The translations under genes and the position numbers were made by a program. Below are positions 8,369 through 17,262 of a stretch of 64,000 nt of DNA, one piece after another. The notes beneath the pieces were generated by a model, which was not told where the DNA came from, did no database searches, and was given only the letters and a program-made list of their open reading frames with translations. How positions within the stretch are numbered: the first letter of the stretch is position 1; each line of letters opens with the position of its first letter. The DNA lies in NCBI RefSeq assembly GCF_013141765.1, contig NZ_WHOD01000004.1:1-64000 (forward strand), read 5' to 3'. Origin of the DNA: Paenibacillus foliorum. GTDB taxonomy: Bacteria > Bacillota > Bacilli > Paenibacillales > NBRC-103111.

Positions 8369-8576
8369 TATGCTCCACCTTCCATTTATTTTATCAATGC
8401 CATTACTTATAATTATACATAATAATGTATTTTTATTCAAATCATTTTATGTAAATTTTTCAGTGTTTTATCCAGCGAATTTCTTTCGTTGATTGCACAG
8501 CCTACTTGTGGATTAAATGAAAAGACCCTATTTTTGTCTAAAATGCTCATAGCTATCCTTGTAATTCGGGCAAAGC

Positions 8577-8615
8577 AAAAAGCCAACAGAAGTGATTTCG
8601 CACATCCATTGGCTT
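8577..8615 (-). terminator. Terminator of cysK
   Basis: On the minus strand GAAGCCAATG pairs with the TTGGCTT arm and is followed by TTTTTGCTTT. It lies about 30 bp after the cysK stop codon. Confidence 0.7.
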
Positions 8616-8645
8616 CCATACGAACATACTATGTGGCTGGAGCTT

Positions 8646-9572
8646 TTAAAAAATATCCATGCTCAAATATCGCTCGCCCGTATCCGGAGCTATACATAGC
8701 ACCCGCTTACCCTTACCCAGCTTGCGCGCTACTTGTAGTGCAGTAAAGACGGACGCGCCTGCGGATGGCCCGACCAATATCCCTTCCTTACTCGCTAAGT
8801 CTCGGGTCGTGTTTATAGCATCCTCATCAGCCACCTGAACGATTTCATCGTATACATTCGTATTCAATATCATAGGAACAAACCCTGGGCTTGTTCCTAC
8901 CAGCTTATGCGGCCCAGGCTGTCCACCTGATAGAACTGGCGAACCAGCTGGCTCCACCACATAGATCCGGATTCCCGGCAGCTTCTCGCGAAGCACTTCA
9001 CCGGTACCGGTTATCGTTCCTCCTGTGCCGGAAGTCGCAACAAATGCATCGAGCTTACCTTCCATTTGCTCGATAATTTCCACAGCGGTTGTGACCCGGT
9101 GAATATCCGGGTTTGCCTTGTTTTCGAACTGCTGCGGGATAAAGCTGTTAGGAATTTGATCCCGCAGCTCCAGAGCCTTACGGATTGCTCCCGGCATCCG
9201 CTCCGCCGCCGGCGTCAGTACAACCTGTGCACCATAAGCCTTCAATATATTAATGCGCTCCTTGGTCATATTGTCCGGCATAATCAAGATAGCCTTGTAA
9301 CCTTTGGCAGCTGCATTCATCGCTAACCCAATCCCTGTATTCCCGCTGGTCGGCTCAATGATCGTTGCTCCTGGCTTTAGAAGCCCATCCTTCTCCGCTT
9401 GAACAATCAGGTTATAAGCCGCTCGGTCCTTAACGCTGCCGCTCGGGTTGAAATATTCCAGTTTTACATACACCTCTGCATCATTTTCGCTTACAAGTCT
9501 GCGAATCCGTACCGCCGGTGTATCCCCAATGAGCTCGGTTATGCTGTTTACCATTCGACAGTTATTATTCAT
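8646..9572 (-). CDS. cysK: Cysteine synthase (O-acetylserine thiol-lyase)
   Basis: The 308-aa PLP enzyme makes cysteine from O-acetylserine and sulfide. Visible motifs are ITELIGDTPAVRIRR (residues 11-25), the PLP lysine in NPSGSVKDRAAY (near 42-53), the substrate loop PTSGNTGIGLA (near 73-83) and the phosphate-binding loop TSGTGGTITG (near 180). The length is normal for CysK. The ATG has GGGGAGGA upstream, and a near-consensus sigma-A promoter lies about 60 bp further upstream. It is transcribed alone. Confidence 0.95.
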   Translation of the reverse strand: MNNNCRMVNSITELIGDTPAVRIRRLVSENDAEVYVKLEYFNPSGSVKDRAAYNLIVQAEKDGLLKPGATIIEPTSGNTGIGLAMNAAAKGYKAILIMPDNMTKERINILKAYGAQVVLTPAAERMPGAIRKALELRDQIPNSFIPQQFENKANPDIHRVTTAVEIIEQMEGKLDAFVATSGTGGTITGTGEVLREKLPGIRIYVVEPAGSPVLSGGQPGPHKLVGTSPGFVPMILNTNVYDEIVQVADEDAINTTRDLASKEGILVGPSAGASVFTALQVARKLGKGKRVLCIAPDTGERYLSMDIF

Positions 9573-9630
9573 GCTGTTTCCTCCCCATCATTTGCTCAAA
9601 TCCTAGCTTCCGGATAAGTCTACCGACCTT

Positions 9631-9658
9631 ATTGTATCGAGACACATTTTTTTGTCAA
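9631..9658 (-). promoter_or_regulatory. Sigma-A promoter of cysK
   Basis: On the minus strand TTGACA and TACAAT are separated by exactly 17 bp, which is close to the vegetative consensus. The A/T-rich sequence immediately upstream (ATAAGTTATTATTAAT) could be an activator or repressor site; I cannot identify it. Confidence 0.85.
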
Positions 9659-9808
9659 GAATTAATAATAACTTATGAATAGATTGGGGTCAGAAGACAG
9701 GAATTAGACCTTCTCTTGTCGAATATTTCCATGTCTGCAACCTTACCTGCTCAATATTTGTTACAACATGTTACACCCAAATTTAAAATACCTTAGGAGG
9801 CCTGATCT

Positions 9809-10312
9809 ATGTTTACTTCAATCGCCGCTTTTGAGGAAACTTGGGGGCATGAAAGTGCTTCTACTCTAAAAATTTTCAATGCACTTACAGACGCATCGCT
9901 GAAGCAGGAAGTCACTTCACAAGACCGTACATTAGGACGGATCGCTTGGCATATTACAACGACCTTGCATGAGATGTTATCCCGCACCGGCCTGGATTTT
10001 GCCGCACCCGAGAATGAAGAGCAAGTACCAGGAAGCGCACAAGAAATTGTAGATGCTTATCGTACGGGCAGCGAAGCCTTGATCAGCGCTATCAAAAACC
10101 AATGGACAGACGCAACACTATTGGAAAAAGTAGATATGTACGGCGAACAATGGCCCAACGGAGTAACGCTGCAAATTTTGATCAGCCATCAAATCCATCA
10201 TCGCGGTCAAATGACCATACTTATGAGGCAAGCCGGTCTGAGTGTTCCCGGAGTATACGGCCCTTCGAGAGATGAATGGTCGCTAATGGGAATGGAGCCG
10301 CCTGCTGTTTAA
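9809..10312 (+). CDS. DinB-family protein
   Basis: The 167-aa protein is a four-helix DinB/YfiT-type domain. Metal-ligand histidines are recognisable in GRIAWHITTTLHEML (residues 47-61) and at ISHQIHHRGQM (about 129-139). Members include damage-inducible proteins and bacillithiol- or mycothiol-dependent transferases. The specific reaction here is unknown. The chosen ATG is preceded by TTAGGAGG; a strong terminator follows. Confidence 0.85.
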   Translation: MFTSIAAFEETWGHESASTLKIFNALTDASLKQEVTSQDRTLGRIAWHITTTLHEMLSRTGLDFAAPENEEQVPGSAQEIVDAYRTGSEALISAIKNQWTDATLLEKVDMYGEQWPNGVTLQILISHQIHHRGQMTILMRQAGLSVPGVYGPSRDEWSLMGMEPPAV

Positions 10313-10342
10313 CCCATTCATATAACCAATTGTACACAAATC

Positions 10343-10428
10343 CGCTCACCTCTTGAAGAACGTTTAGACCGCCATTCATTAACGGTTTAAACACTGACTC
10401 TTCTGCCAGAGGCGAGCGTTTTATTTTT
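10343..10428 (+). terminator. Terminator of the DinB gene
   Basis: A long hairpin has an outer stem CGCTC-ACCTCT pairing with AGAGG-CGAGCG and an inner stem GTTTAGACCG pairing with CGGTTTAAAC. TTTTATTTTT follows. Confidence 0.8.
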
Positions 10429-10440
10429 ATTTAGCTGCTG

Positions 10441-11775
10441 TTACCTTGTCCCCTCTTTCACCGCAACCTCTTGGCCGCCCTGAGCATGAACCTTACGCAT
10501 AAAAAACCAAGCCACTAGCGGAGAACTCCCAATCCCCAACAACAGCAGATTCAACGCAAGCGGTTCTTTCGTCATCGATACTACGATAATAAACAGAGCC
10601 GAGCCGGCAATACGTCCGACATTCAGCGCCAGCTCCCGCATTACAATATATTCCTCACGACGCTTTACACTATCCGCATTACCCCCAATCAAATCAAACA
10701 CAGAGGACGTCATCGGAATCGAGTACAATGGAAAAAACAACCCCACACCCACACCAAATATCAACAAGGTCGTAAAATTCACCTTCCAGAAAAATGGAAC
10801 AACTACTAATACAATCATTACTGCCCCAATTAACATGGCCACTTTTCGGTGCTTGCGTTTAATCAGTCTCCCGACAAGCATAAAACTGAACAATGCGACA
10901 GTAGAAGTAATCAGCGAAAAATTGCCCAGCTGCATTTCATTTCCGGTATGAACATAGACGAGCAGCGCGATCATAAATCCAAATACCCCTTCACGGACAC
11001 CCTGGGCAACCAAAGCTGCTGTCACTGTCCGCCAAGCCGTCCCTTTTTCTCGTAAACAGCGCGCTGCCAGCAGCCACTCATAATTACCTTCGGATTTGCG
11101 CTTTTTCAGAAAAAAGCTGACTATTACCCCAAGTACAAACACAATTAAAGATAAGGTGAAAATAAGCCGATAACCGTTGGCCTGCTTCATATGCACGATT
11201 AAATAGCCAGAAATCCAGGGGGCAACCATCCCCGCACCTGATCCCAGCAACCCGGCCCAACCATTAAATCGATCGCGGTTTCCTGGATCTGTTACTTCAA
11301 AATAGACGACATTAAATGCCAACCAGAAAAATCCCGCCGATATCCCCTGAATAACGCCTAATAATAAATAATAATCAACAGCACGCCCGCCAAACCAAAG
11401 AACCAGCATATAAAATAGGGCTGAAACAGCAACACCTGCCCTCAGGCAATTCATTTTATTATGCTCCTTCACCCATTTACCTGCGAGCCAGAAGGTCAAA
11501 GCCATAGCTACATGATTCACCAGAGTAAACCATCCGAGAATCAGAAAGTCTTGCCGCGCTTTCCATAAGTACACATTTACGAAGGTTCCAGATAAGGCAT
11601 TAGCAACCGCACATAAACCTTGAACCGTTAAGAGCAGACGAGATTGTGAAGTCAGTGGTTCTTTTTTCTTAGAGGGAGGAGAAGAGCTTGTATGCTTGTC
11701 CCGATAATTCCAGGAAGGCCGTTTCTCTGTACTTCGCACCCATTTCTGCGGAAAATCCTTAGTTCCAGAATGCAT
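10441..11775 (-). CDS. MFS transporter
   Basis: The 444-aa membrane protein has about twelve hydrophobic segments after a polar N-terminal tail of about 40 residues rich in Ser, Pro and Lys. Loop features such as NPDxxxR-like GNRDRFNGW (near 185) and the FFLKKRKSEGNYEW central loop fit the major facilitator superfamily. Substrate is unknown. It is transcribed alone, convergent with the DinB gene. Confidence 0.85.
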   Translation of the reverse strand: MHSGTKDFPQKWVRSTEKRPSWNYRDKHTSSSPPSKKKEPLTSQSRLLLTVQGLCAVANALSGTFVNVYLWKARQDFLILGWFTLVNHVAMALTFWLAGKWVKEHNKMNCLRAGVAVSALFYMLVLWFGGRAVDYYLLLGVIQGISAGFFWLAFNVVYFEVTDPGNRDRFNGWAGLLGSGAGMVAPWISGYLIVHMKQANGYRLIFTLSLIVFVLGVIVSFFLKKRKSEGNYEWLLAARCLREKGTAWRTVTAALVAQGVREGVFGFMIALLVYVHTGNEMQLGNFSLITSTVALFSFMLVGRLIKRKHRKVAMLIGAVMIVLVVVPFFWKVNFTTLLIFGVGVGLFFPLYSIPMTSSVFDLIGGNADSVKRREEYIVMRELALNVGRIAGSALFIIVVSMTKEPLALNLLLLGIGSSPLVAWFFMRKVHAQGGQEVAVKEGTR

Positions 11776-11852
11776 ATGTATTCACCTATACATGAGAGAT
11801 ATGACGTCCCTGTTAACCTTCCCCATTCCCGCACAAAACATGACCGAATGAC

Positions 11853-11900
11853 AAAAAGAGGGAATTCAACAGCTTTGGATCGTGCTGTAAATTCCCTCTT
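11853..11900 (-). terminator. Terminator after the zinc-ribbon gene
   Basis: AAGAGGGAATT and AATTCCCTCTT form a long stem with an internal CAGC/GCTG pairing. On the minus strand the hairpin is followed by TTTTTG. It ends the pspA-type gene group. Confidence 0.85.
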
Positions 11901-11920
11901 ATGTATGGATTTATACCTAG

Positions 11921-12433
11921 TTATCTTTTACCATGCTCTTTCAATAGTTCAATCATAGCATTTCGATCATCATCTGCTATAAAATGGTCTATTTTAAAGC
12001 AGGAAGGACATACGTATACTTGCGAAGAATGGGATGGCTTCAACAAAGACTGCTTAAGCTTGGATGGAACAACTGGCACAAAATCAGGCGACATTGTCCG
12101 AGTGCCGGCAAACAACATTAGATTGTGGCAGGATGTACATTCTGGAGCTTCTTCCTGTGTATCCATAACCAGTTGGACGCCTTCTTCGTAATCGTCGAAG
12201 GTTTCCTCGTCTTCCATGTCCTCCAAATCTTCGTCATCTACATCTTCATCATCCAAATCTTCATCATCTTCATCAAAAAGTAGCTGTTCCCCGTCTGTTT
12301 TCACTTTTAGGGATACACTTCGGTATTCACCAAGCTCGTTAAAGCAATGAGGACACGTGTCCTCCGGCCCGATTTCAGGGTCCCATACGATCTCGGTTTG
12401 GCACCAAGGGCACAGATGGTCAAGCTGCGTCAT
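11921..12433 (-). CDS. Acidic protein with two zinc-ribbon motifs
   Basis: The 170-aa protein begins with a CPWC...CPHC zinc ribbon (residues 8-27), continues with a strongly acidic Asp/Glu stretch of about 35 residues (about 52-88), and has a second Cys pair set CTSC...CPSC near residues 105-145. No catalytic motif is visible. I do not recognise a characterised homologue; it looks like a metal-binding adaptor. Three ATG codons sit together, and the third gives a normal spacing from GGAGGA. It is the last gene of a same-strand group with the 27-aa peptide, a DUF350 protein and PspA, 18 to 25 bp after the peptide gene. Confidence 0.75.
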   Translation of the reverse strand: MTQLDHLCPWCQTEIVWDPEIGPEDTCPHCFNELGEYRSVSLKVKTDGEQLLFDEDDEDLDDEDVDDEDLEDMEDEETFDDYEEGVQLVMDTQEEAPECTSCHNLMLFAGTRTMSPDFVPVVPSKLKQSLLKPSHSSQVYVCPSCFKIDHFIADDDRNAMIELLKEHGKR

Positions 12434-12457
12434 CATCATTCCTCCGGTTTCATCATA

Positions 12458-12541
12458 CTATGCGTGATTAATAAAATAATAGATCCCCGCGCCCAAAAAA
12501 ACAAGCGCCAAAACAAACAAAGTTCCCCACAAATATTTCAT
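12458..12541 (-). CDS. 27-aa single-pass membrane peptide
   Basis: The open frame begins MKYLWGTLFVLALVFLGAG and ends with YYFINHA. It is one hydrophobic helix of about 18 residues with a short polar end. The ATG is preceded by GGGAGG at good spacing, and the frame sits tightly between the DUF350 gene (30 bp) and the zinc-ribbon gene. Small membrane peptides of this kind often modulate larger membrane partners; here the PspA system is the natural candidate, by position only. Confidence 0.65.
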   Translation of the reverse strand: MKYLWGTLFVLALVFLGAGIYYFINHA

Positions 12542-12571
12542 GCTATGCCTCCCGAGCTGTCTGCAAACCGA

Positions 12572-12991
12572 TTACGAAACACTGGCTCCAATGACATAAG
12601 AAATTGAAATCGAAATGATCATCGATAGAAAACCGACGGCTTTATTGTCCTTTTGGATCTCCTCGTCAATTTTAAAATACGGAGTCAGAAATTCGAAAAT
12701 GAAATAAGCAATCATTAGTAAAATAAAGCCGTATCCAGCCCACAGCAAAGAATGAAGTATAGAGTCATTATTTAGGATTGCAAAACGAAACAGGTTGCAA
12801 ATCCCAAATATTTTCCCTCCGGTTGCCATGGCTACGGACAAATTCCCCTTTTTAATTTCTTCCCAATCTTTGTACTTCGTAACGAGCTCGAATATAGCCA
12901 AAAATACAACTAAAGCTACTATGGCTACTGAAAAGAACGCTAAAGTCTCAATATACGGATTGCTTAACAACACATCCACCTCTTCATTCAT
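12572..12991 (-). CDS. DUF350-family membrane protein
   Basis: The 139-aa protein has four hydrophobic segments with the family-type motif VAMATGGKIFGICN (residues 52-66) and a charged DNKAVG loop near 115. DUF350 (YjfL-like) genes are found next to PspA homologues in several bacteria, for example in the E. coli yjfIJKLM region. Its biochemical role is not known. It starts 118 bp downstream of pspA on the same strand and very probably shares its sigma-W transcript. Confidence 0.85.
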   Translation of the reverse strand: MNEEVDVLLSNPYIETLAFFSVAIVALVVFLAIFELVTKYKDWEEIKKGNLSVAMATGGKIFGICNLFRFAILNNDSILHSLLWAGYGFILLMIAYFIFEFLTPYFKIDEEIQKDNKAVGFLSMIISISISYVIGASVS

Positions 12992-13109
12992 CGTATAAAT
13001 ACCTCACCCTCATTGACAAGTTGTTGAGCGATTGGATTGTCTTTCCATTATAACGGATGAAGAGACTGTGGCAAAAGCCCCAGCCTCCTATAAGCATCTC
13101 TATATTTAA

Positions 13110-13787
13110 TTAAACTTCTTTCTTTGCTTGCAGCTTTGCTCTTAGTGCAGCCATCTCATCATCAAGACCGTCACTCTTGTTTAATTGATTTAACTCGTCA
13201 TCCAAGCTGCGGTCCTTGGAACGAAGCTCATTGCTGGCTTCAGCTTCTGCTTCCATTTGAAGTACTTTTTCCGACATACGGTCAAAGCCTTTAGAAGCAT
13301 TATCGACACCGAAACCGGACATGGCTTGATTGATTTGCTTTTGTGCTTTTGCTGCTTCTGCACGTGCTACGAGCAAATCCTTTTTGTTCTTCATCTTGGT
13401 AAGCTCGTCTTTCATTTCACCTAGTTGGCCGCGAAGACGGTCTGCATTACCTTTAGCGATATCGTATTGCTTCTTCATCTCATCAAAACGGATTTGATGT
13501 TCTTTCTTATCCTGCAATGCTCTGCGAGCCAAATCTTCGTTGCCTTGCTCCAAAGCCTTCAATGCTTGCTCTTCACGCTTTGTTACCATTTCACTTGATT
13601 CTTCGTATTGCTGCTTGAATTTCTTCTCAACAGCTATTTGCTTAGCTACCGCAACCTCAGCCTCATTGATATCCTCTTCCATATCACGTAAAAACTGGTT
13701 AAGCATCTTAACTGGGTCTTCAGCTTTGTCCAGCAAATCATTGATCGAAGCCGCTGTCAGATCACGTAATCTTTTAAAAATTCCCAT
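13110..13787 (-). CDS. pspA: PspA/IM30 membrane-stress protein
   Basis: The 225-aa protein has an amphipathic N-terminal helix (MGIFKRLRDLTAASINDLLD) followed by a long coiled coil to about residue 210, as in PspA, LiaH and Vipp1. These peripheral membrane proteins assemble into ESCRT-III-like polymers that protect or remodel the membrane. The ATG has GGGAGGA upstream. A consensus sigma-W promoter and a 13-bp inverted repeat lie in its leader. Downstream genes on the same strand encode DUF350, a 27-aa membrane peptide and a zinc-ribbon protein. Confidence 0.93.
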   Translation of the reverse strand: MGIFKRLRDLTAASINDLLDKAEDPVKMLNQFLRDMEEDINEAEVAVAKQIAVEKKFKQQYEESSEMVTKREEQALKALEQGNEDLARRALQDKKEHQIRFDEMKKQYDIAKGNADRLRGQLGEMKDELTKMKNKKDLLVARAEAAKAQKQINQAMSGFGVDNASKGFDRMSEKVLQMEAEAEASNELRSKDRSLDDELNQLNKSDGLDDEMAALRAKLQAKKEV

Positions 13788-13823
13788 TGTTTATTTCCTC
13801 CCATGATTTGTTAAATTTATAAT

Positions 13824-13869
13824 AACATCAGAATTAATAACTTTCAGCAAACTGAATAATTCTGATGTT
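13824..13869 (-). promoter_or_regulatory. Inverted repeat in the pspA leader
   Basis: AACATCAGAATTA and its exact complement are separated by 20 bp, giving a 13-bp stem that ends 37 bp before the pspA start codon. The half-site AAACATCAG also occurs about 35-50 bp further upstream. It could be an operator for a two-component regulator or a leader stem-loop. Confidence 0.55.
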
Positions 13870-13931
13870 TAAAGAATACCTCATGCTCGGTAGCCACAAT
13901 AATCATGATGCTGATGTTTCATACTTATACA

Positions 13932-13957
13932 TACGTATAAAAAGAAAAGGAGTTTCA
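13932..13957 (-). promoter_or_regulatory. Sigma-W (ECF) promoter of pspA
   Basis: On the minus strand TGAAAC and CGTA are separated by exactly 16 bp, the consensus of the Bacillus envelope-stress factor sigma-W. In B. subtilis pspA belongs to the sigma-W regulon. The predicted transcript starts about 135 nt before the pspA ATG and includes the inverted repeat at 13824-13869. Confidence 0.85.
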
Positions 13958-13977
13958 GAGCTTCACAAAATTTTTTG

Positions 13978-16344
13978 TCACTTTAGCTCAGCGACCGTTA
14001 CTCCCATACCGCCTTCGTGGTAACTACCGATACGATAGCTTTTTACATGCTTATGCTTACGCAGAAATTCCTGAATACCTGTGCGTAGTACACCAGTGCC
14101 TTTTCCATGAATGATGTACACATTGCCAAAATTGGCCAAGTAGGATTCATCCAGGAAACGGTCAACTTCAATCATTGCTTCCTCCAGATTAGCACCACGT
14201 AGGTCAAGCTCCATCCGCGCGTTCTCGTCCCGTGTCCGCTTCAAGCTAGCGGCTACTTGCTGTGGTTTTTTGGCAGCAGGAGCTGATTTGATCAGTTCAA
14301 GATCAGCCAATTGCACCTTCATCTTCATAATGCCAAGCTGTACGGTTGCTTCAAGCTCACCAACAATTTCAACAATATGACCTTTTTGACGCAAGTTAGT
14401 AACCAATACCTCGTCACCCGCTTGCAGCTTATCAGGCTTGCTAGAACCGTTCTTCACCGTTGCTTTTTTCTTTCTAAGCTCCGGTGCTGCTTGATCCAAT
14501 CTTCGTTTGGCATCACTTAAGTGGTGATCCTTAACGCCAAGAATCGACTCGCGCTGCATACGCCGCAAATCTGCGATGATCTCATCAGCCTCGCGGCGCG
14601 CCTTGGCCACCGCCTCCTGCGCTTCGCGCTCTGCCTTCTCGAACAGCTTATCACGCTGCTCCTCGAAGCGCTGCTGCTGCGCCTCCAGCTGTTCGCGCAA
14701 GGCCGCTACCTCGCGCCGCTGCTGCTCGGCGGTGTTTCTCTCAGCTTCTGCGATCAGCCGATTTTCTTCGAGCGTAGCGATCATCGATTCCACGCGCTGA
14801 TCCTCTTCCCCGACCTGCCCACGGGCATGGTCGATGATGGATCTCGCGAGCCCCAGCCGCTCGGCGATAGCAAATGCGTTGCTTCGCCCTGGGACGCCAA
14901 CTAGCAGGCGGTAAGTAGGGCTCAACGTTTGCACATCGAACTCCATGCTCGCGTTGATAATGCCTTGACGGTCGTAAGCATAGGCCTTCAGCTCGCTGTA
15001 GTGGGTTGTTGCTACAATTCTACAGCCCATTCTGTGTATATACTCAAGCAATGCGATAGCTAGTGCCGAGCCTTCAGCCGGATCGGTACCCGCCCCCAGC
15101 TCATCCATTAGTACCAAACTCTTAGGTGTCATATCCCGAAGAATGCTAATAATATTGGTCATATGACTTGAGAACGTACTCAGGCTTTGCTCAATACTCT
15201 GCTCGTCTCCGATATCCGCATAAATAGCATCAAATACACATAGCTGGCTACCTTCCTCTGCGGATACAAATAGTCCTGACATAGCCATTAATGAAAGCAA
15301 ACCAATCGTCTTAAGCGATACGGTCTTACCCCCAGTATTAGGGCCCGTTACGATAATAGTTGTATAGTTGTTGCCAAGCTCAATATCAAGCGGCACAACC
15401 TTCTCTGCAGCGATAAGCGGATGTCTACCGCGCTTAATCTTAATAAACCCGCGATCATTCAACATCGGGAGCGTTGCTTTCATCTCATGAGCCAGCCCGG
15501 CCTTAGCGAATATAAAATCCAACTCAGCCAACACATCTAGGCTACCAAGAAGCTCATCTGCAACTTCAGCAACTAAAGCAGTTAGTATTTGCAGGATCTT
15601 CTCAATTTCCCGCTCTTCCTTGAGCTTCAGCTCCCGCACTCTGTTATTTAATTGTACAACCTGCTCAGGTTCAATAAACAGCGTTGCACCTGAAGCGGAT
15701 TGATCATGAATCATCCCGCCAAAATGGCCGCGATATTCCTGTTTTACCGGAATGACATAACGGTCATTCCGTATCGTGACCAGATTATCCTGAAGCATCT
15801 TTTGAATCGATGGAGTGCGAACCATTTGCTCCAAGCGTTCGCGTGCACGGGTTTCACTGCTCCGCAGCTCTTGGCGGATCCGCGCTAGCTCAGGGCTTGC
15901 TGAGTCAACCACTTGCGCATTATCGTCAATACACACCTTAATTTTATCCTCAGTAGTCTTTAGATCAGCTATCGACTCCGTTAATGCGATGAGCAAAGAA
16001 ATAGAGTATTCCTCATGGACCGTTTCAAGAAACCGCTTTAAGCGACGGCCACCAGAAATTGTATTGGCTATATCAAAAAGCTCAGCCGGATTCAGCATAC
16101 CCCCGATTCTCGCTCGGTGTACGGCTGCTGTAATATCACGGATACCTCCAAATGGGGCGCTGCCCCTAAGCCTGTTTACATTTACCGCTTCATCGGTTGC
16201 CTTCAAGCGCTCCTTAACCTCTAAAAAATCACCACTTGGCAATAGTTTTTCCAAACGAGCCTTGCCTAAGCTTGTCGCCGCATGTTGGGCGCATTTATGT
16301 AAAATGGCGGAGAAATCCAATGTCTTTAATATTTTGCTGTTCAA
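13978..16344 (-). CDS. mutS2: MutS2 ATPase/endonuclease
   Basis: The 788-aa protein matches MutS2 (about 785 aa in B. subtilis). It has an N-terminal lever/clamp region, the ATPase with Walker A TGPNTGGKTVSLKT (near 330) and Walker B LVLMDELGAGTDP (near 408), a long charged coiled coil (about 510-620), and a C-terminal Smr nuclease domain with LDLRG and HGKGTG. MutS2 suppresses recombination and rescues collided ribosomes. I chose the TTG at 16344 because it has AGGAAG upstream and gives the usual N-terminus NSKILKTLDF; a frame extension of 14 codons upstream lacks a site. Codons near 14560-14900 are GC-rich, as in other coiled-coil parts of this window. Confidence 0.93.
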   Translation of the reverse strand: MNSKILKTLDFSAILHKCAQHAATSLGKARLEKLLPSGDFLEVKERLKATDEAVNVNRLRGSAPFGGIRDITAAVHRARIGGMLNPAELFDIANTISGGRRLKRFLETVHEEYSISLLIALTESIADLKTTEDKIKVCIDDNAQVVDSASPELARIRQELRSSETRARERLEQMVRTPSIQKMLQDNLVTIRNDRYVIPVKQEYRGHFGGMIHDQSASGATLFIEPEQVVQLNNRVRELKLKEEREIEKILQILTALVAEVADELLGSLDVLAELDFIFAKAGLAHEMKATLPMLNDRGFIKIKRGRHPLIAAEKVVPLDIELGNNYTTIIVTGPNTGGKTVSLKTIGLLSLMAMSGLFVSAEEGSQLCVFDAIYADIGDEQSIEQSLSTFSSHMTNIISILRDMTPKSLVLMDELGAGTDPAEGSALAIALLEYIHRMGCRIVATTHYSELKAYAYDRQGIINASMEFDVQTLSPTYRLLVGVPGRSNAFAIAERLGLARSIIDHARGQVGEEDQRVESMIATLEENRLIAEAERNTAEQQRREVAALREQLEAQQQRFEEQRDKLFEKAEREAQEAVAKARREADEIIADLRRMQRESILGVKDHHLSDAKRRLDQAAPELRKKKATVKNGSSKPDKLQAGDEVLVTNLRQKGHIVEIVGELEATVQLGIMKMKVQLADLELIKSAPAAKKPQQVAASLKRTRDENARMELDLRGANLEEAMIEVDRFLDESYLANFGNVYIIHGKGTGVLRTGIQEFLRKHKHVKSYRIGSYHEGGMGVTVAELK

Positions 16345-16654
16345 TTCCGCTTCCTGCCTTTCTTTCCTATACACAAGAATAATCACTTAAAAACCTGAAG
16401 CTTTAGCTTCCATATACCTGATATTGTAAAAGCTTCTCTCTATTATATTATATCCAAGACACAAGGGTTTAGCTAATTTTCAAGTAAAGTCATTTTCACC
16501 TTACTGCCCCAAATAATGGTCCACATAAGTAGTTTTCGGAAAGTACATAATATGATGTGCACCGAGTAAACAATGTCGAACACATTGACGAACAAAAGCC
16601 AATAGTAACGTACTGCGGACCATCATCCGCTATTCCCAAAAGGAGGTATCAGCG
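16345..16654. other. Intergenic region without a recognised gene
   Basis: This divergent gap between mutS2 and the YvlD-like gene must hold both promoters. I see only A/T-rich sequence and a short GAAGC-TTTA-GCTTC hairpin; no convincing promoter pair or RNA element could be assigned. Confidence 0.5.
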
Positions 16655-17020
16655 ATGCATTTGCTTGGACATTTAATCAGGTTTATCGTATCTGCTTTGG
16701 TGCTAATGTTTGTGAGCTTTATCGTTCCGGCTTTTGAAGTTGGCGGTTTTTGGAGTGCCTTTTTCTTGGCTTTAGTCATTGCGGTTGCCGCTTGGGTCAT
16801 TGAAGGGATATTCGGCAAACGAATTACACCATTCGGCCGCGGAATTGTAGGTTTCATTACAAGTGCGGTAATCATCTGGCTTGCACAGTTCATAGTCAGC
16901 GGTGTTACGACAAGTATTATTGGTGCGCTGCTTGCCGCTCTGGTCATTGGGATTATCGACCTGTTTATACCAGTCAAAACTCCCTTTGAACAAGGCATTA
17001 CCGGAAACGAAAAACGCTAG
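16655..17020 (+). CDS. YvlD-like (phage holin family 4) membrane protein
   Basis: The 121-aa protein has four hydrophobic segments and the family-type sequence FEVGGFWSAFFLALVIAV, with a cytoplasmic FGKRITPFGRG loop near 55-65 and DLFIPVKTP near the end. Such proteins resemble the YvlD and holin-4 families, but no lysis genes are nearby, so a membrane role in the cell is more likely than phage lysis. The ATG has AAAGGAGG upstream and a terminator follows. Confidence 0.8.
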   Translation: MHLLGHLIRFIVSALVLMFVSFIVPAFEVGGFWSAFFLALVIAVAAWVIEGIFGKRITPFGRGIVGFITSAVIIWLAQFIVSGVTTSIIGALLAALVIGIIDLFIPVKTPFEQGITGNEKR

Positions 17021-17047
17021 TCGTATTTTTGTGGAAGGTATAGGTCA

Positions 17048-17090
17048 AAAAAATCAGCCTGCGGGTTTATCGCGCACGGCTGATTTTTTA
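17048..17090 (+). terminator. Terminator of the YvlD-like gene
   Basis: AAAAAATCAGCC and GGCTGATTTTTT form a stem around an 18-nt loop. It is symmetrical and could act in both directions. Confidence 0.85.
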
Positions 17091-17262
17091 TGCCATGTCA
17101 TGTTGTTCATACAAAACAATAAATGTCCATGATTTATCTCATATAGCTAGTTTTTGTTCGTAAATACATCATCGTTTTGTCACTTTATTGTCACTGCAAA
17201 CCCTACGAAGATCATGTAAGATTGCGTTATAAAGTAAATTTATCTTTTTAACGGAGGGTTAT

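Noticed and set aside
16655..17020. Prophage remnant because of a holin-4-like protein
   Set aside because: No endolysin, integrase or other phage gene is near; YvlD-like proteins are common chromosomal membrane proteins.
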